Notes under the pieces: model-generated
Seen by the model: only the letters and a program-made list of their open reading frames with translations
The model's database searches: none
Told to the model about the DNA's origin: nothing
Made by a program: the position numbers and the translations under genes
Part shown: positions 19,013 through 29,228 of the stretch, one piece after another
Position numbering within the stretch: position 1 is the first letter of the stretch
Layout of the letters: each line of letters starts with the position of its first letter
Assembly (NCBI GenBank): GCA_003194525.1
Contig: NBIV01000007.1
Location: forward strand, 434,001-498,000
Direction: 5' to 3'
Source of the DNA: Gracilariopsis chorda
Lineage: Eukaryota; Rhodophyta; Florideophyceae; Gracilariales; Gracilariaceae
Length of the DNA: 64,000 nt

Positions 19013-19331
19013 AGGCCCTTCTTAACCTTGTAGGGGTATAAGGATAACCTGGATACACCAATGGTACACAGTCTAGAAGTCGCGAATGAAAAAATTGCGT
19101 TTATTGCAATTTTACAGACGGATAAGATGGAATAGAGAGTTTACGAAAGTAGATTTTTTTCACATGGCTTGCAAATTTCGTGAAACGTATTACAAGTTTC
19201 CGGTCTAAGAGAAAGCTTGATTTCCGAGCCAAGTCATTTATTCTCTTACAGCCCGAGTTTGTGAAGTTCGCTTCACTTGTATTTTGTTCAATTCGCGGGA
19301 ATTATTCCCGCGTATATTATATGAGGTTCGT

Positions 19332-20339
19332 ATGTCTGTCCATGAGGAGGCCAGCTCCTTAATCTCACCTCTACGCAAACTACTCCTCGCGAAGCCCATA
19401 CTTGGCACTACTCGCATTCCTTTCCTCTTCGATATGGCTACCCCGCTGCCTTCCTCCCCTGAATCGGTCCCCAACCCCCCTGTGCCTGCTACCATCCAAA
19501 CGCCGTCTACCGTCACAAGCACACCAACCACGACGCCTAAGACTACCAAGAAAAAACGCATTCGCTTCTCTGCTGCATGGGATCTGTTCCTACTTAAGGC
19601 TATCTCTGCAGTGGATGCCCATACCGCGCCGCACGGCGAAACGCAACCAAGATTCGAAGAAGCGCTGCAAATATTTTTGGCTGCAGTCCCGGAATCCTGG
19701 CTTGCAACTGTAACGGCAACATCGTGGAAGACCCTTAACGATCGCTTCAAGAAAATTATATCTGAGCATAGGAAGGCTGTCAATTGTAATGCAGTTGCAT
19801 CAGGTATAATTGAAGTGCGAGGGGAGCGCGAAACTTTATTAGATGACTTGATTCTGGAAATAGATGAGTTCGAAGAGCGCCGCCGTACCGAACGTGATGA
19901 GGGTACAGAGCTAGATAAACGTCTTGTCGCAGCTGGAGCACAAATGCGAGCTCGGGCGCTTTCAAGAGAAAGGTCATTGGACCGAGAATCTGGTGAGGAA
20001 TCGGAGCAAAAGCGGAAAAAGCGCCCACTCATCGTGGATTCTGATGACGAAGAGCAAGATATGATTAGTGCTCATATCGCTGCTCGTAGGGAGATTGAGG
20101 GGAAAAGGCTCAAGTTGGAAGAGGACATGTTCTGTTTTGAACAGAGAAGAGAGGAGCGGGAAGAATCGCGTTTGCAGAGGGCACAGGAGTTGGAAGAGAA
20201 GCGACTGACGCTGGAAGCGAAACGAATTGATATGGAAGAAAAAAGGGCTGCTATGGATAGGGAGCAAATCAAGCAATATGCTGCTGAACGCACAGCCACT
20301 TTAGACGTGCTGGCAGCCCTAGCTAAGAAACTGCAGTGA
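19332..20339 (+). CDS. Harbinger-2 Myb/SANT-like protein (335 aa)
   Basis: The earliest ATG in the frame gives MSVHEEASSLISPL; a second (MATPLPSSPES, 19434) may be the true start because the first overlaps promoter-like sequence. A Pro/Thr-rich head precedes a Myb-like trihelix block (KKKRIRFSAAWDLFLLKA ... SWKTLNDRFKKIISEHRK). A long charged coiled coil fills most of the rest (ERRRTERDEG, RREIEGKRLKLEEDMFCFEQ, EEKRLTLEAKRIDMEEKRA). This is the usual ORF1 of PIF/Harbinger elements. It is complete, with no stops. Confidence 0.78.
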   Translation: MSVHEEASSLISPLRKLLLAKPILGTTRIPFLFDMATPLPSSPESVPNPPVPATIQTPSTVTSTPTTTPKTTKKKRIRFSAAWDLFLLKAISAVDAHTAPHGETQPRFEEALQIFLAAVPESWLATVTATSWKTLNDRFKKIISEHRKAVNCNAVASGIIEVRGERETLLDDLILEIDEFEERRRTERDEGTELDKRLVAAGAQMRARALSRERSLDRESGEESEQKRKKRPLIVDSDDEEQDMISAHIAARREIEGKRLKLEEDMFCFEQRREEREESRLQRAQELEEKRLTLEAKRIDMEEKRAAMDREQIKQYAAERTATLDVLAALAKKLQ

Positions 20340-20349
20340 GATTTGTCTC

Positions 20350-21489
20350 TTAGGCCTCACCTAGATATTTGGAAAGTGAAGGGGGAGCACAGTTGAAATA
20401 GGAAGCACTTTGGCCTCCAGAGTGGGGACATACTTTGAAGTTCCAGAGTAAAGCGGAGGATTTGTACATAAATGCAATCGGTGCTTGGCGAACTTTAAGC
20501 TGTCGTTTGTAATCTTGGGAAGACCAGATCTGTTTGAGATCTTTGTACGACCATTCCACACCTTCGCGAACCGCACTCATAGACTTGTTATAAATTGCTT
20601 CCTCTGCAGAACATCCGACACGAGGGAAGGCAGTTTGCAACCATGGCCTGAGAACGTATGCTGCATCCCCAAATATGCAGTATTGTACATTGTCGATAAC
20701 CAATGAAGATTGTAGAACACCATCTAATTGACTCTGACGATATAAAGTCATGTCGTGACGCCGTCCTACCTCTGGGCCGTACAAGTAAAACACTAGGCCA
20801 TCAGGAGTAGTGATGGTCTGATATATCAAACAATGAATCCTCTTATGCCCAGAATAGCAGCTTCTCTGATTTGCAGAAGGACCGCCTGGCCGGCTCATTT
20901 CTATTTTCGTACAATCGATAAACCCAATACAATTGTCAAGCGGAGCGCCTTACGACGCAATAGTTTCTGCATATAATCGGGCTCGACTCTCCATTAGGCT
21001 TGACTGAAACGTGCTTAACAGATCCCCATGTACTGGAACAAAATTTTCAACAACCTACCAGAAGACTTCCGACAGTGCTGATGAACGCATATCTAACATC
21101 AACTCAACATCCACCCATCTGATTGGAGAAGCTAATCTTCTCAACATTATACATGTAGCAGCCACAGGATCACAAAAGTATCCTGAACGCTTTGTTCTTC
21201 TACAATTCCAGCCTGTAAGCGTGATGATAGCGCCAAGATCTTGTTTTCGAAATCGGAAGTTCCATAGGCATTTTTCATCACTAAACACGTTCACATTAAA
21301 TGACGTGACGCTGATGTGTCTAGATCGACGTTGAATGAGACGAACGTCTATTGAAACCCGTCGGTATTGCTTCTCCAGACGTAACAAAACCTTATCTTCG
21401 GCTCCAGCAAGCAACGCAAGACTAGTTATGCGTGAGCGCTTTTGTTTGCGGCGGATAGCCGCTCCGATTTGATAGTCCTTCTGCTTCAT
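20350..21489 (-). pseudogene. Harbinger-2 DDE transposase with two in-frame stops
   Basis: One frame runs from MKQKDYQIGAAIRRKQKR to the end, interrupted by TAG at 21055-21057 (after SEVFW) and TAA at 20950-20952 (after ETIAS). Catalytic blocks are CIGFIDCTKIEMSRPGG (first Asp), YLYGPEVGRRHDMTLYRQS (second Asp), CIFGDAAYVLRPWLQ, and SAVREGVEWSYKDLKQIW (Glu region). CYSGHKRIHCLIYQTIT is the usual strand after the first Asp. Both stops are one C-to-T step from Gln codons. The N-terminus may be longer than the chosen ATG. Confidence 0.82.
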
Positions 21490-21565
21490 GGCACGGACGA
21501 AGTGCCACTGAAGGATGGTCTGTGGGGAACATGGGGATTGTCAGAGGAAACAGAATAAAATTCTG

Positions 21566-21594
21566 GCTCGTACTCACATTGTGTGAGTACGAGC
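21566..21594. repeat. Perfect 13-bp hairpin in Harbinger-2
   Basis: GCTCGTACTCACA faces TGTGAGTACGAGC across a TTG loop. It lies between the transposase start and the right TIR and may be a later insertion or a regulatory structure. Confidence 0.93.
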
Positions 21595-22279
21595 TAGCGG
21601 AACCAGAACGGTTGACCTTGTGAAGTCATATTTGATCGTAAACTTGCATGACACAAATATGACCTCAAATTTCTGTTTAGATTTATGAGTCATATTTGCA
21701 AGTCATGTGAAAAAAAAATACTTTCGTAAACTCTCTAATGGCGTATATAAATAAAGAGTAATGGTACGCCTGCTCAGTTGGGTCGAACCTGTCGTAGCAA
21801 AGCAATGTTATTTCGTTATTCCTACTGGGAATCTGTATACATCCTTCCTTCAGCCCAGAAGGCATTCGTCACTTCGGATGCGAGGCAAACAACAATTCAT
21901 TGATCAGGTGCAGGGTCGATCTTGCGACTATGTTAGTGTTGAAGCTAATCATCGCTCCAATCGCTGGCAATCCGGTGTTTGAATACTGAGCGTACATCCT
22001 AGCGACCGGATATCAGCACCTTTTCGGTCAACAGATATTTAGAAAGCAATGTTCCTCCATTACGTTGTACCGAGTTATATCAGTGACTGGTCGCGTATGT
22101 ACATATGTTTGCGTGTTTGATGAGGGAACGGTTGCAACGAAAGAGAGGTAAGACACACCCCCAAGATAAAAGCCGACAAAGAGGCGTTCAGTTCTTCTTC
22201 TCCAGTCATTCCCAACTAAAGCATATCGCGGAATCTCACAGAACGACAGATTCGCACGAATAAACAAAGAAGAAGAAAC

Positions 22280-22693
22280 ATGGCTTACTACCCACGACAG
22301 CCCGAAGCGTCAGAGAAAACAGCAGGCAAACGAGCAGTGGCGTATTTGAACTTTATGAGGAATATGAAGACATTAGACAAACTGTGGTGGCACGACAACC
22401 TCTATGGCTATGTACAAATGATCAACAATGAGAAGAAAGACGGTGCCCCGATGCAAAAGCTAGATGGAATTATTACAGAGTCGCATACGTTGGATGGGAC
22501 TGATATCGACGTTGTGCGGGATGAAGTGATGAGTAAGTGGATCACTGCGAGACAGGAATGTGGTGAGGATAACTCGATGCTGTTTGTTGAGGACTATCGC
22601 TACTGTGCTGTCGGTCTCTTGAATGACGTTCAGAATCGAAAGGTATACGTCACCATCGCGCTGTGTTCGCGGAGGCACCCGCTGGTATCGTAA
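22280..22693 (+). CDS. Small protein with a CAP-like pattern (137 aa)
   Basis: ATG at 22280 lies in a good context (AAGAAACATGG) after an A-rich leader; GATAAAAG about 110 bp upstream is a possible core promoter. The pattern AYLNFMRNMKTLDKLWWHDNL, VMSKWITARQECGEDN and a final YCAVGLLNDV..KVYVTIAL recalls the order of blocks in CAP/SCP-like proteins, but the conserved His and Glu pairs are not clear and there is no signal peptide, so this is only a suggestion. Only three cysteines are present. The gene stands alone between Harbinger-2 and a run of dispersed repeats. It could also be a lineage-specific protein. Confidence 0.55.
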   Translation: MAYYPRQPEASEKTAGKRAVAYLNFMRNMKTLDKLWWHDNLYGYVQMINNEKKDGAPMQKLDGIITESHTLDGTDIDVVRDEVMSKWITARQECGEDNSMLFVEDYRYCAVGLLNDVQNRKVYVTIALCSRRHPLVS

Positions 22694-22730
22694 GCGACCA
22701 GCCGTTCGATAATCTAAGTGCACTTTTTTG

Positions 22731-22845
22731 CACATGGCCAGAAAAGCTGTTGGTTTATCGAGAGAGAGAGGGGTTCTTCTCAATGTAACCTCTACCGTAG
22801 TCTTGGAATTAGAGACGCGAGCTCATATAAACACACACACACACC
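22731..22845 (+). repeat. Dispersed repeat R1, copy 1
   Basis: The consensus reads from ATGGCCAGAAAAGCTGTTGG through GAGAGAGAGGGG, TTCTCAATGTAACC and TCTTGGAATTAGAGAC to CATATAAACACACACAC. It is found again at 22938-23050 in the same orientation and inverted at 27440-27553. It ends in a CA microsatellite and encodes nothing obvious. Confidence 0.85.
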
Positions 22846-22854
22846 TTTTTGCAG

Positions 22855-22889
22855 AACAGCAAATGCCTTTCTAGAAGGCATTTGCTGTT
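22855..22889. repeat. Perfect 15-bp hairpin
   Basis: AACAGCAAATGCCTT faces AAGGCATTTGCTGTT across a TCTAG loop, immediately after the CA run of R1 copy 1. Confidence 0.95.
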
Positions 22890-22937
22890 GCTACACTTGA
22901 ATTCTAAATGTGTGTAATGGTTAGCAATCTATGCTCT

Positions 22938-23050
22938 AACATGGCCACAAAAGTTGGGTTGTCTAGAGAGAGAGGGGGGTTGTTTTCAATGTAACCCCTA
23001 CCATGATCTTGGAACTGGAGACAGGAGCTCATGTAAACCCACACATTCTT
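22938..23050 (+). repeat. Dispersed repeat R1, copy 2
   Basis: It begins AACATGGCCACAAAAGTTGG and matches copy 1 through GAGAGAGAGGGG, AATGTAACCCCTACC and GAGCTCATGTAAAC. It is the more diverged of the two adjacent copies. Confidence 0.8.
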
Positions 23051-24088
23051 TAACCACAAAACGTCTTATTTAAGATCTATATAACACTCGAACGCACTGT
23101 GTGCCATTCACTACAACTTAATGTTTGATCAGCGCATCCGTAGGCAGCGACGCGAAGGCAGGCGTTGCTCTGGGTGTCAATGCAATATACGGAAGTTGCG
23201 TTGGTTCAGAACAGTGCACTGTGAAATCACAGTGACCATAAGATGCAGGAATGCTCTGCTATGTGCGTGTGATATACATTAAACAGCATCGTCTTGTCGT
23301 GGCCACTTACGCAGGTTCTCACGTCGGTGGGTATCCAAGACATCCCTAGCGCCTTCCTTTCTCCACGAGCCCAACAAATGATGCAGAGCCGTCAGAACGT
23401 TCTTGCTGTCATAGCAGAGAGTTCAGCGCACGCTTCACGTGTTTGTTCCCGACAGCATACAGTACTGTAGCTACCCTTGTACGAAGGGTTCGTCTTTGAC
23501 ACGATGTGTCGCATCAGTTCTGACAAGCATGCACAGTTTGTACTAGAATTTCGAATCCTTCGAAATTCAAAGTTTGAACGGTAGTGGGCGTAGTGTTACC
23601 TTTTGTACGAAGGTAGGCAGCTCTTCGTTTTCTGGAAGAAAATGAACAGAATGGTATTCTGCCATTCCGGCCGAGAGACAAATCCGGATATGAACAGGAT
23701 GCGAAAGGAGCGCTCTACTAGAGATAAACGGTACGCTCTAAAACTATGGGTCTTCTAGGGCCATATGGCGCCCATACTATGGCTGTACCAGACCTAAAAT
23801 TACTTACAATGTGGGACTTGCGGCTCCGCTGAGTTGCAGGCGCGCGGACACTGCTTTGGCGCACCTGCCGCGAAAGAACTAATGAAATGATCACGTTTTG
23901 GTGTCACTTCTTCGCAACGTGTGCAACTGCTTTCACTGTAACACTTTGCACTCCTAAGACACATCGGCTCGGGTCCTGTTTTAGGGATATTCTTGACGTT
24001 GTACGAGTGCGATCGCTAAGGGCGATCGCGCTCGTGCAACGATACCGAGATCTGCCGGTAGACACTCCTGTGTCTGGAAACTTCATTT
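23051..24088. other. Gene-free interval
   Basis: I see no credible gene in this 1-kb stretch. It contains small palindromes and one larger imperfect hairpin (23998-24040), 19-bp arms with two mismatches around GCGATCGC. That hairpin lies 49 bp beyond the aldehyde dehydrogenase stop codon and could mark the end of that transcript. Confidence 0.5.
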
Positions 24089-25732
24089 TCAGTGCTCAAT
24101 GTCTTCCATCGCTTCAGTATCGAGCTTTCCTTTCGAAGAGATTGAAGCAAATCTGCGAAATGGCATCCCGCCGAAGAGGCGCATACCGTTTTCGAACCAG
24201 TTGCAAGACTTGTCTCCCATATTCGAATAGAATGACGGATGCAGTATTCCCAAGATCCTTGCCAGAAACGGTGTAGAGTGCATGACCGGTTTAGTGTGCG
24301 AGAACGTCTCAAATCCACGACTGAATCCATATGAACCCATCCCGGATTCACCAACGCCTCCCAAGAAAGAATTGCGAGCTCCAATCTGAAGTACACTTTC
24401 ATTGACAGCAACTGATCCCGATCGAGTTCTTGACAGAACCTGGTCTTTTTCTTTGGCGTCTTGTGTGAAAAGATAAAGTGCCAGAGGATGAGGTCGAAGG
24501 TTCACAAAATCAATGGCGTCGTTAATGGATTTCACGCGCAGCACCGGCAAGATCGGACCAAAAATTTCATCCCTCATTAACACATCGTTTTCGTCTTCAA
24601 TGGCAACTACGGTTGGTGCAACATAATGACTATCGGTATCATCGTGTTCGCCGCCTGTTAGCACTTTTCCACCGGTTTCTTGGAGTAGCGAGACAACCCG
24701 TTGATGGTGGTGTGATGAAACCAGTCGACCATAGTGATGGGTTTTGCTGGGAGCATTGCCGTATGTGACGCGTATGTTTGTCAAAACCTGTTTCAAAAAC
24801 TCGTCATACACCCCGTCTTCTACAAGACAGTAGTCCTTCGGTCGTCAATAGAGAATCAAATTCATCGAGTCCTTGGAGGTTAGTAGCTACTATTCAGCAG
24901 TACGCAGTAGGAGACCGACCAAAGCATGGGCCGAAACACAAGCCAGATAAGAATAACTTACAACAGCGAGACAAATCTGACCACAGTTCACGAATCGACC
25001 TCGCACTATAGACGAAACCGCAGTTGGAACGTGGGCAGCTGATGAGACTATAGCGGGGGATTTACCGCCAAGTTCTAAGGTGACCGGTGTAAGAAACTTA
25101 GCTGCAGCAGCAAGAACACTTCTTCCTCGGAATGAACTGCCCGTGAACACGATATGATCCCATCTGAGACTCAGTAACTGTTCACAAACATCTGAGCCGC
25201 CAGTTACAACGGAAAAGACTCTCGGATCCAGTACAGATGAAAGACTAACAAGGAACCTTTCGGATGCGGGAGTTAGCTCTGATGGCTTGATACAAACCGT
25301 GTTGCCTGCCGCCAGTGCTGCGGCTAGAGGACGTAGGATTACATGCGTTGGAAAATTGAAAGCTCCGAAAATTAGGACTGTCCCCAGTGGATCCTTGTGC
25401 AAGTAGACGGGCGCAACGAAATCATAGGATGCAAGTTTGGGTTTGCTGAGGTTGCGTATGTTGCTTATGAGGTATGATATGTCTTTGAAGATTGGCATGA
25501 TATCGTAGATGAGAGCTTCCATCCTGTGCTTGTGCAGGTCGGTTTGTAAGGCGTTGAAGTGGTTCTGTTCATGATTTGAGAGAAACTCATAAAGGGCTTT
25601 CAGTTGGGCAATGCGAAAGTCGATTGGAAGTGTGACGCCCGACGCGAAGGCTGTTGTGAGGGATTCGTGGGCAGCGGCTGGTGTGCTCGCAGAAGCCGAT
25701 GCGCTCTCAGAGGCAGACGCGTGCTTTAACAT
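24089..25732 (-). CDS. Class-3 / fatty aldehyde dehydrogenase, two exons (505 aa)
   Basis: This oxidises aldehydes to acids with NAD(P)+. The start is the first ATG (MLKHASASES); an upstream in-frame start would be GTG. Exon 1 is 25732-24962 and exon 2 is 24835-24089. The 126-bp intron has a GTAAGTTATTC donor and ends CGAAG, phase 0. Splicing joins GQICLAV to DYCLVEDGVYDEFLKQV, restoring the family's standard block. Catalytic residues are Glu220 in LELGGKSPAIV and Cys254 in NCGQIC. FNFPTHVILRPLAAALAAGN, IVFTGSS and RDEIFGPILPVL are cofactor and fold motifs. The length and the hydrophobic segment near the C-terminus (ARILGILHPSFY) fit ALDH3-type enzymes, some of which are membrane-attached. 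A low-complexity SASESASASAS run follows the N-terminus. Confidence 0.93.
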
Positions 25733-27439
25733 TTTTTTGTTATGATCCGTCAGACGGGGAGGGTTGACAGAGACCACTGTTCTGAAGCAAAGTAACCCTT
25801 TAGCACAGCGGGAAGTGTTGTAGGGGAACTACCACCTACTGCTGCCTCCCTTTATAAGACGAATAGATAAGCCCTCTGACCCAGAGGATAGTCCTTTGGT
25901 AAGGGTTACGCAGGGTGGCCAGAGCTTCCCGTCTGTGGTTGCCTGAGCCACGCACGAAAGAATTCTGCGCATCCACTTGATGTTATGCAGAGCAGTCATC
26001 ACGAAGTGCGGCATGGTTCATGCCGCACTTCGTCATGTTTGTGTTTGAGGCACTGCTAGGGTAACCCTTTACTTACCTTTTACCATTTGTAGCTATTTTG
26101 ATGCCACATACGAGCCGCAATGTGTCATGTGACATATCATAGCAGGTCTTTGTCGAAGGGCGTTGTATGCGATCTTGCGCCTGTGCCGTTGGTACAGTAT
26201 CCTTAATAACCCTGTTACCCATAATTGAGTGATATTTCCTCTGTTGTCCACCATTTCATAAAATGGAAGGCTAGTAGAGTTAGTCTAAACGGTACCGTTA
26301 CTACCTAGCTAGCAGCAAGGGTATGTAAGGGTTTGAAGGCTTCTCGGAAAGACAAACTACCTGTACCGTTCGAGTCCTGCGTTCTGAGGTTCCAAGTGCA
26401 TGAGTGGATGGGAGATGTCACAAATATGGGGGTCGGCATCTAGCCAAGGTAAAAAGACTGTCTTTTCGGAATTAGTGACGTGATTCCCATAAACAGCAAC
26501 AGCAATAGTCCTCATCAACTTTGTCCTACCCCATTCAAGTTCTTTGCGCGAGCTCAAACGCTTATACAAGCAGGCTTATATTGTGATGATCAATATCAAA
26601 CTGCAAACCTTTACTATTTGTGTTCATAAAAACTTTGGAGAACTTCTGCGATTTGATTCAATGCGAACCTGTGCTCATGTCATCTCTCTTCTAGATGCTG
26701 TGTATAGCCGATTGTCAGTAACATTGTCCAAGACCACCGCGTTATTCGTTCCACGGCCTGTTCCGAAAAAGCGCCTTCGGATTGTATACACATATTGCAG
26801 TTTATATCTTTAGGCTCATGACAGATTAGTCCGGTGTGAAGGTACAAGGGTAGATTCATCTTCGGAAGAGGTAAACCTTTGCTTGAAGGAGCGCCAAAAA
26901 GTTTGCGGGTTGCAAGTGTTTGGGTTGCATTAGAAACTCGAATGCAAATTCATTTGCTCAGTTCAGATTTCTTTTCCACTGCAACAAGTGCACCGCGAGA
27001 AGGCGTATTAAGTATACCTTCGAGGGAGATGCCGGTAATTTTTGTTGTTGTTTGGGTGGCCGCAAAACGAGCTGCCCCACTGCCGCAGCGCCATTTTGCA
27101 TGATGCTTTATCAGTTTTGCTCGCATCAATCCAGCCTCAAAGCTACCAAACAACATGATTAGCGAAGTACTCTCTCTCTTTTACGGGTAAACTAGTTTTA
27201 TTGCTACGTAGCGCCGAGGTACTCAAAACAGCACTATGCAGTTTGATTGGGGTTTCCGGCAAGAGCATACATTTTACCTTTTTGCCAGGGTTGATGTGCC
27301 TTCAAGAAAAGGGGTCCTATTATAAGAAGTTGAATGATCTGTGCAGAGAACCAGCACAAGAGCGCCGGATTGGCTCAATCCTTTTCATACCGATCTTCTT
27401 AACAGCGCCGACCAAATCACTGGCTTCCTTCAGCACGAC
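25733..27439. other. Gene-free interval with a perfect hairpin
   Basis: No credible gene is visible in 1.7 kb upstream of the aldehyde dehydrogenase. A perfect 14-bp hairpin, CGAAGTGCGGCATG with a GTT loop, lies at 26002-26032. Short GGTAACCCTTT-type words recur here (25795, 26055) and in other intergenic stretches. The promoter of the aldehyde dehydrogenase must lie in the first few hundred bases, but no clear TATA box is seen. Confidence 0.45.
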
Positions 27440-27553
27440 AAGGTGTGTGTGTGTTTATATGAGTTCGTGTCTCTAATTCTAAGACTGCGAGAGGGGTTAC
27501 GTTGAGAAGAACCCCTCTCTCTCTAGATAAACCAACAGATTTTCTGGCCATGT
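27440..27553 (-). repeat. Dispersed repeat R1, copy 3 (inverted)
   Basis: Read on the minus strand it matches copy 1 closely: ATGGCCAGAAAATCTGTTGG, GAGAGAGAGGGGTTCTTCTC, then ATATAAACACACACACACC. It is nearer to copy 1 than copy 1 is to copy 2. A worn fourth stretch lies at about 27898-27945. Confidence 0.85.
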
Positions 27554-27584
27554 TCTTACTATTGATACTGAAAGGCTGAAAGGT

Positions 27585-27684
27585 TGTTGGTCTCCGTGAG
27601 AGACCCAATCGCCTGTCCATTTCGCTTCCCTCGTTGGCGGAAGGAAGAGGGGTACACCTCGTGAAGGCGGATCGGCTTGTACCC
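27585..27684 (+). repeat. Dispersed repeat R3, copy 1
   Basis: The segment runs from TTGGTCTCCGTGAGAGACCC through ATTTCGCTTCCCTCG and CTCGTGAAGGCGGATCG to TTGTACCC. It matches the reverse complement of 54344-54434 at roughly three of four positions by eye. A small GGTCTC/GAGACC hairpin sits at one end of both copies. Confidence 0.7.
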
Positions 27685-28087
27685 TTACTATTGGTTGGGC
27701 GTGAGAACCTTGCCTCCCTCGGAGAGGTTGAATTTCTCGACGTCGGGATGTCGCTCTTTGGCGGCATCTAAGAACAAAATGGTCTACACTATTCAGTATG
27801 TTGAGCCCACATCCGAGGGGGCAGAAACATTTCTTATTGTGCACAGGATTGCAACACATTTCAAGGATTGCAATTCGATGGGGTGTGATAGTCCGCCAGT
27901 GGCCACAAAAGTTGTTAGCTTTCTTGAGGAGAGAGAAGTTTTTCACATGAGAAACCACTATCAGCGTGCCGTAATCAGGCATGCTGACCCCACAATAAAG
28001 AAGAAGAAGATGGGGTGTGACTAGACCCATCAACCCATCAGATTGCAAAGATTGCACCTATCAATTTGAAATCAAAGGTAGGCATTA

Positions 28088-28493
28088 GAGCATCTCCACC
28101 CATTTTGCAAACTGCAATTCTACCAAATTGAGCTGACAACACGTATGACACTAGCGGGGTTTTGATAGGCTCACGCATCCAACAGACGACAGTATCCGTA
28201 AGCGCAATCGTTCACTCTGATTGGTGCAGAAACTCTCCCGAAAATTATTTTAGAAAACTAGCATCGCATTGGAGTTGGACTGGAAGCAGGGCAGTCGCGC
28301 TTCAAAATCGCCCGATTTGAAACCCAATTTGGCCGGTTCCAATCCAAACTCCAACTCAAATAACGCAATGATAAATAGCTAATATTTTCCTTGGAATGCG
28401 CCCAAACCAATCATATTGCGCGTCAGTCTTACGAAAACAGCGCGTAACCCGACATCATGGCATTTGGAGTTTGACAAATGGGTGGAGATGATC
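28088..28493. mobile_element. Tourist-like MITE (PIF/Harbinger type), 406 bp
   Basis: The left end GAGCATCTCCACCCATTTTG and the right end inverted GATCATCTCCACCCATTTG form TIRs of about 30 bp. TTA is duplicated at 28085-28087 and 28494-28496, as for PIF/Harbinger. There is no coding potential. The TIR matches neither Harbinger element in the window, so its transposase source is elsewhere. Confidence 0.88.
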
Positions 28494-28526
28494 TTAGACT
28501 GAGTTGAATATAAGCTCATCTGGAAT

Positions 28527-28624
28527 CACGATGCTAAATCGCTTTGCGCTGGATATCGTTGTGGTGAGGGACCACTGCAAGGTACTAGCGAGTCCCGCTC
28601 AGGGCACATGCAGTTCTGCCCGTC
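28527..28624 (+). repeat. Dispersed repeat R2, copy 1
   Basis: It begins CACGATGCTAAATCGCTTTG, runs through GTGGTGAGGGACCACTGCAA and AGCGAGTCCCGCTCAG, and ends near CATGCAGTTCTGCCCG. The reverse complement of 36245-36341 carries the same order with scattered changes. No TIR or coding sequence is visible. Confidence 0.85.
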
Positions 28625-28916
28625 AAGATGTGCCAACCTCCCAAAAAGGCTGGCATGCCGAAAAGGCTGTAAAAAACTATAAACGTACGCCGGATGACGA
28701 AGCCAAATGAAGATGCTAATGGGTCTATTAGGGGATTTAGCCGTCGAATAGATAATTAGCAATCTATTTGCAGAAAGCGAATACCGTCGCCTTGGAATGG
28801 AAGACACGCGCCCATAACCACACACACACAAATATGTTAAGCATAAGGCAATGTGTGAGGATAAAGCTCCGCTCACCGTTTTTATCAGACAATGAGGAAA
28901 GAGGAGATGGAATGGA

Positions 28917-28987
28917 CCATCTCACTATCCTTAGGGATGGTGAGAAAGCGTCCTGCCTTCTTACCATCCCTGAGGATGGTGTGATGG
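28917..28987. repeat. Imperfect 30-bp inverted repeat
   Basis: CCATCTCACTATCCTTAGGG on the left faces an inverted CCATCACACCATCCTCAGGG on the right across an 11-base loop. About five mismatches separate the arms. Confidence 0.85.
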
Positions 28988-29018
28988 CTGCTTACAATTC
29001 CGCTTCCATGCGATCATG

Positions 29019-29228
29019 TTAGGACACTAACTACCGAGAAAGACGACTAGCGTCTTTTTCGCTGAGTATAAAAGGAGGGAACAGAGCTCGGCCTTCGCCT
29101 CTCCTCTGTTCCCCAACCCATTATCATCATCAACTTTACTTCCCTAAGCAAAGGAAACTTCCTTTTTGGGCCGTCTCTAGCTACCACTACAGGCCGCCCC
29201 TTTTTTTACTTATTATTTCACGACACAA
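29019..29228 (+). mobile_element. Possible solo LTR-like remnant
   Basis: The segment begins TGTTAGG and ends CACA before ATGGTAACTC. It contains a strong TATA box (GAGTATAAAAGG, near 29066) and a TGGTA word just after its end, where a primer-binding site would lie. No gag or pol coding follows, so if it is an LTR it is a broken fossil. A plain Pol II promoter is an equal explanation. Confidence 0.22.

Larger units (their letters stand above)
19134..21736. mobile_element. PIF/Harbinger element 2
   Basis: The ends are AGAGAGTTTACGAAAGTA with ATTTTTTTCACATG behind it on the left (19134), and the same sequence inverted on the right (ending 21736). The similarity runs about 44 bp. AAT is duplicated outside both ends (19131-19133 and 21737-21739). 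That is a 3-bp duplication as expected, though not the usual TWA. The 2603-bp element encodes a DNA-binding protein (plus) and a DDE transposase (minus), converging 10 bp apart as in element 1, but its TIRs and proteins are quite different. Confidence 0.88.

Noticed and set aside
26281-26376. Words resembling Pol III A and B boxes (TAGTCTAAACGG; GTTCGAGTC)
   Set aside because: The T-arm stem does not pair and no acceptor stem can be formed, so this is not a tRNA gene.
27779-28024. An 81-codon frame starting MVYTIQYVEPTSEGAET
   Set aside because: Its middle overlaps a worn R1-like stretch (GGCCACAAAAGTTG then GAGAGAGA), so the frame is probably an accident of repeat sequence.
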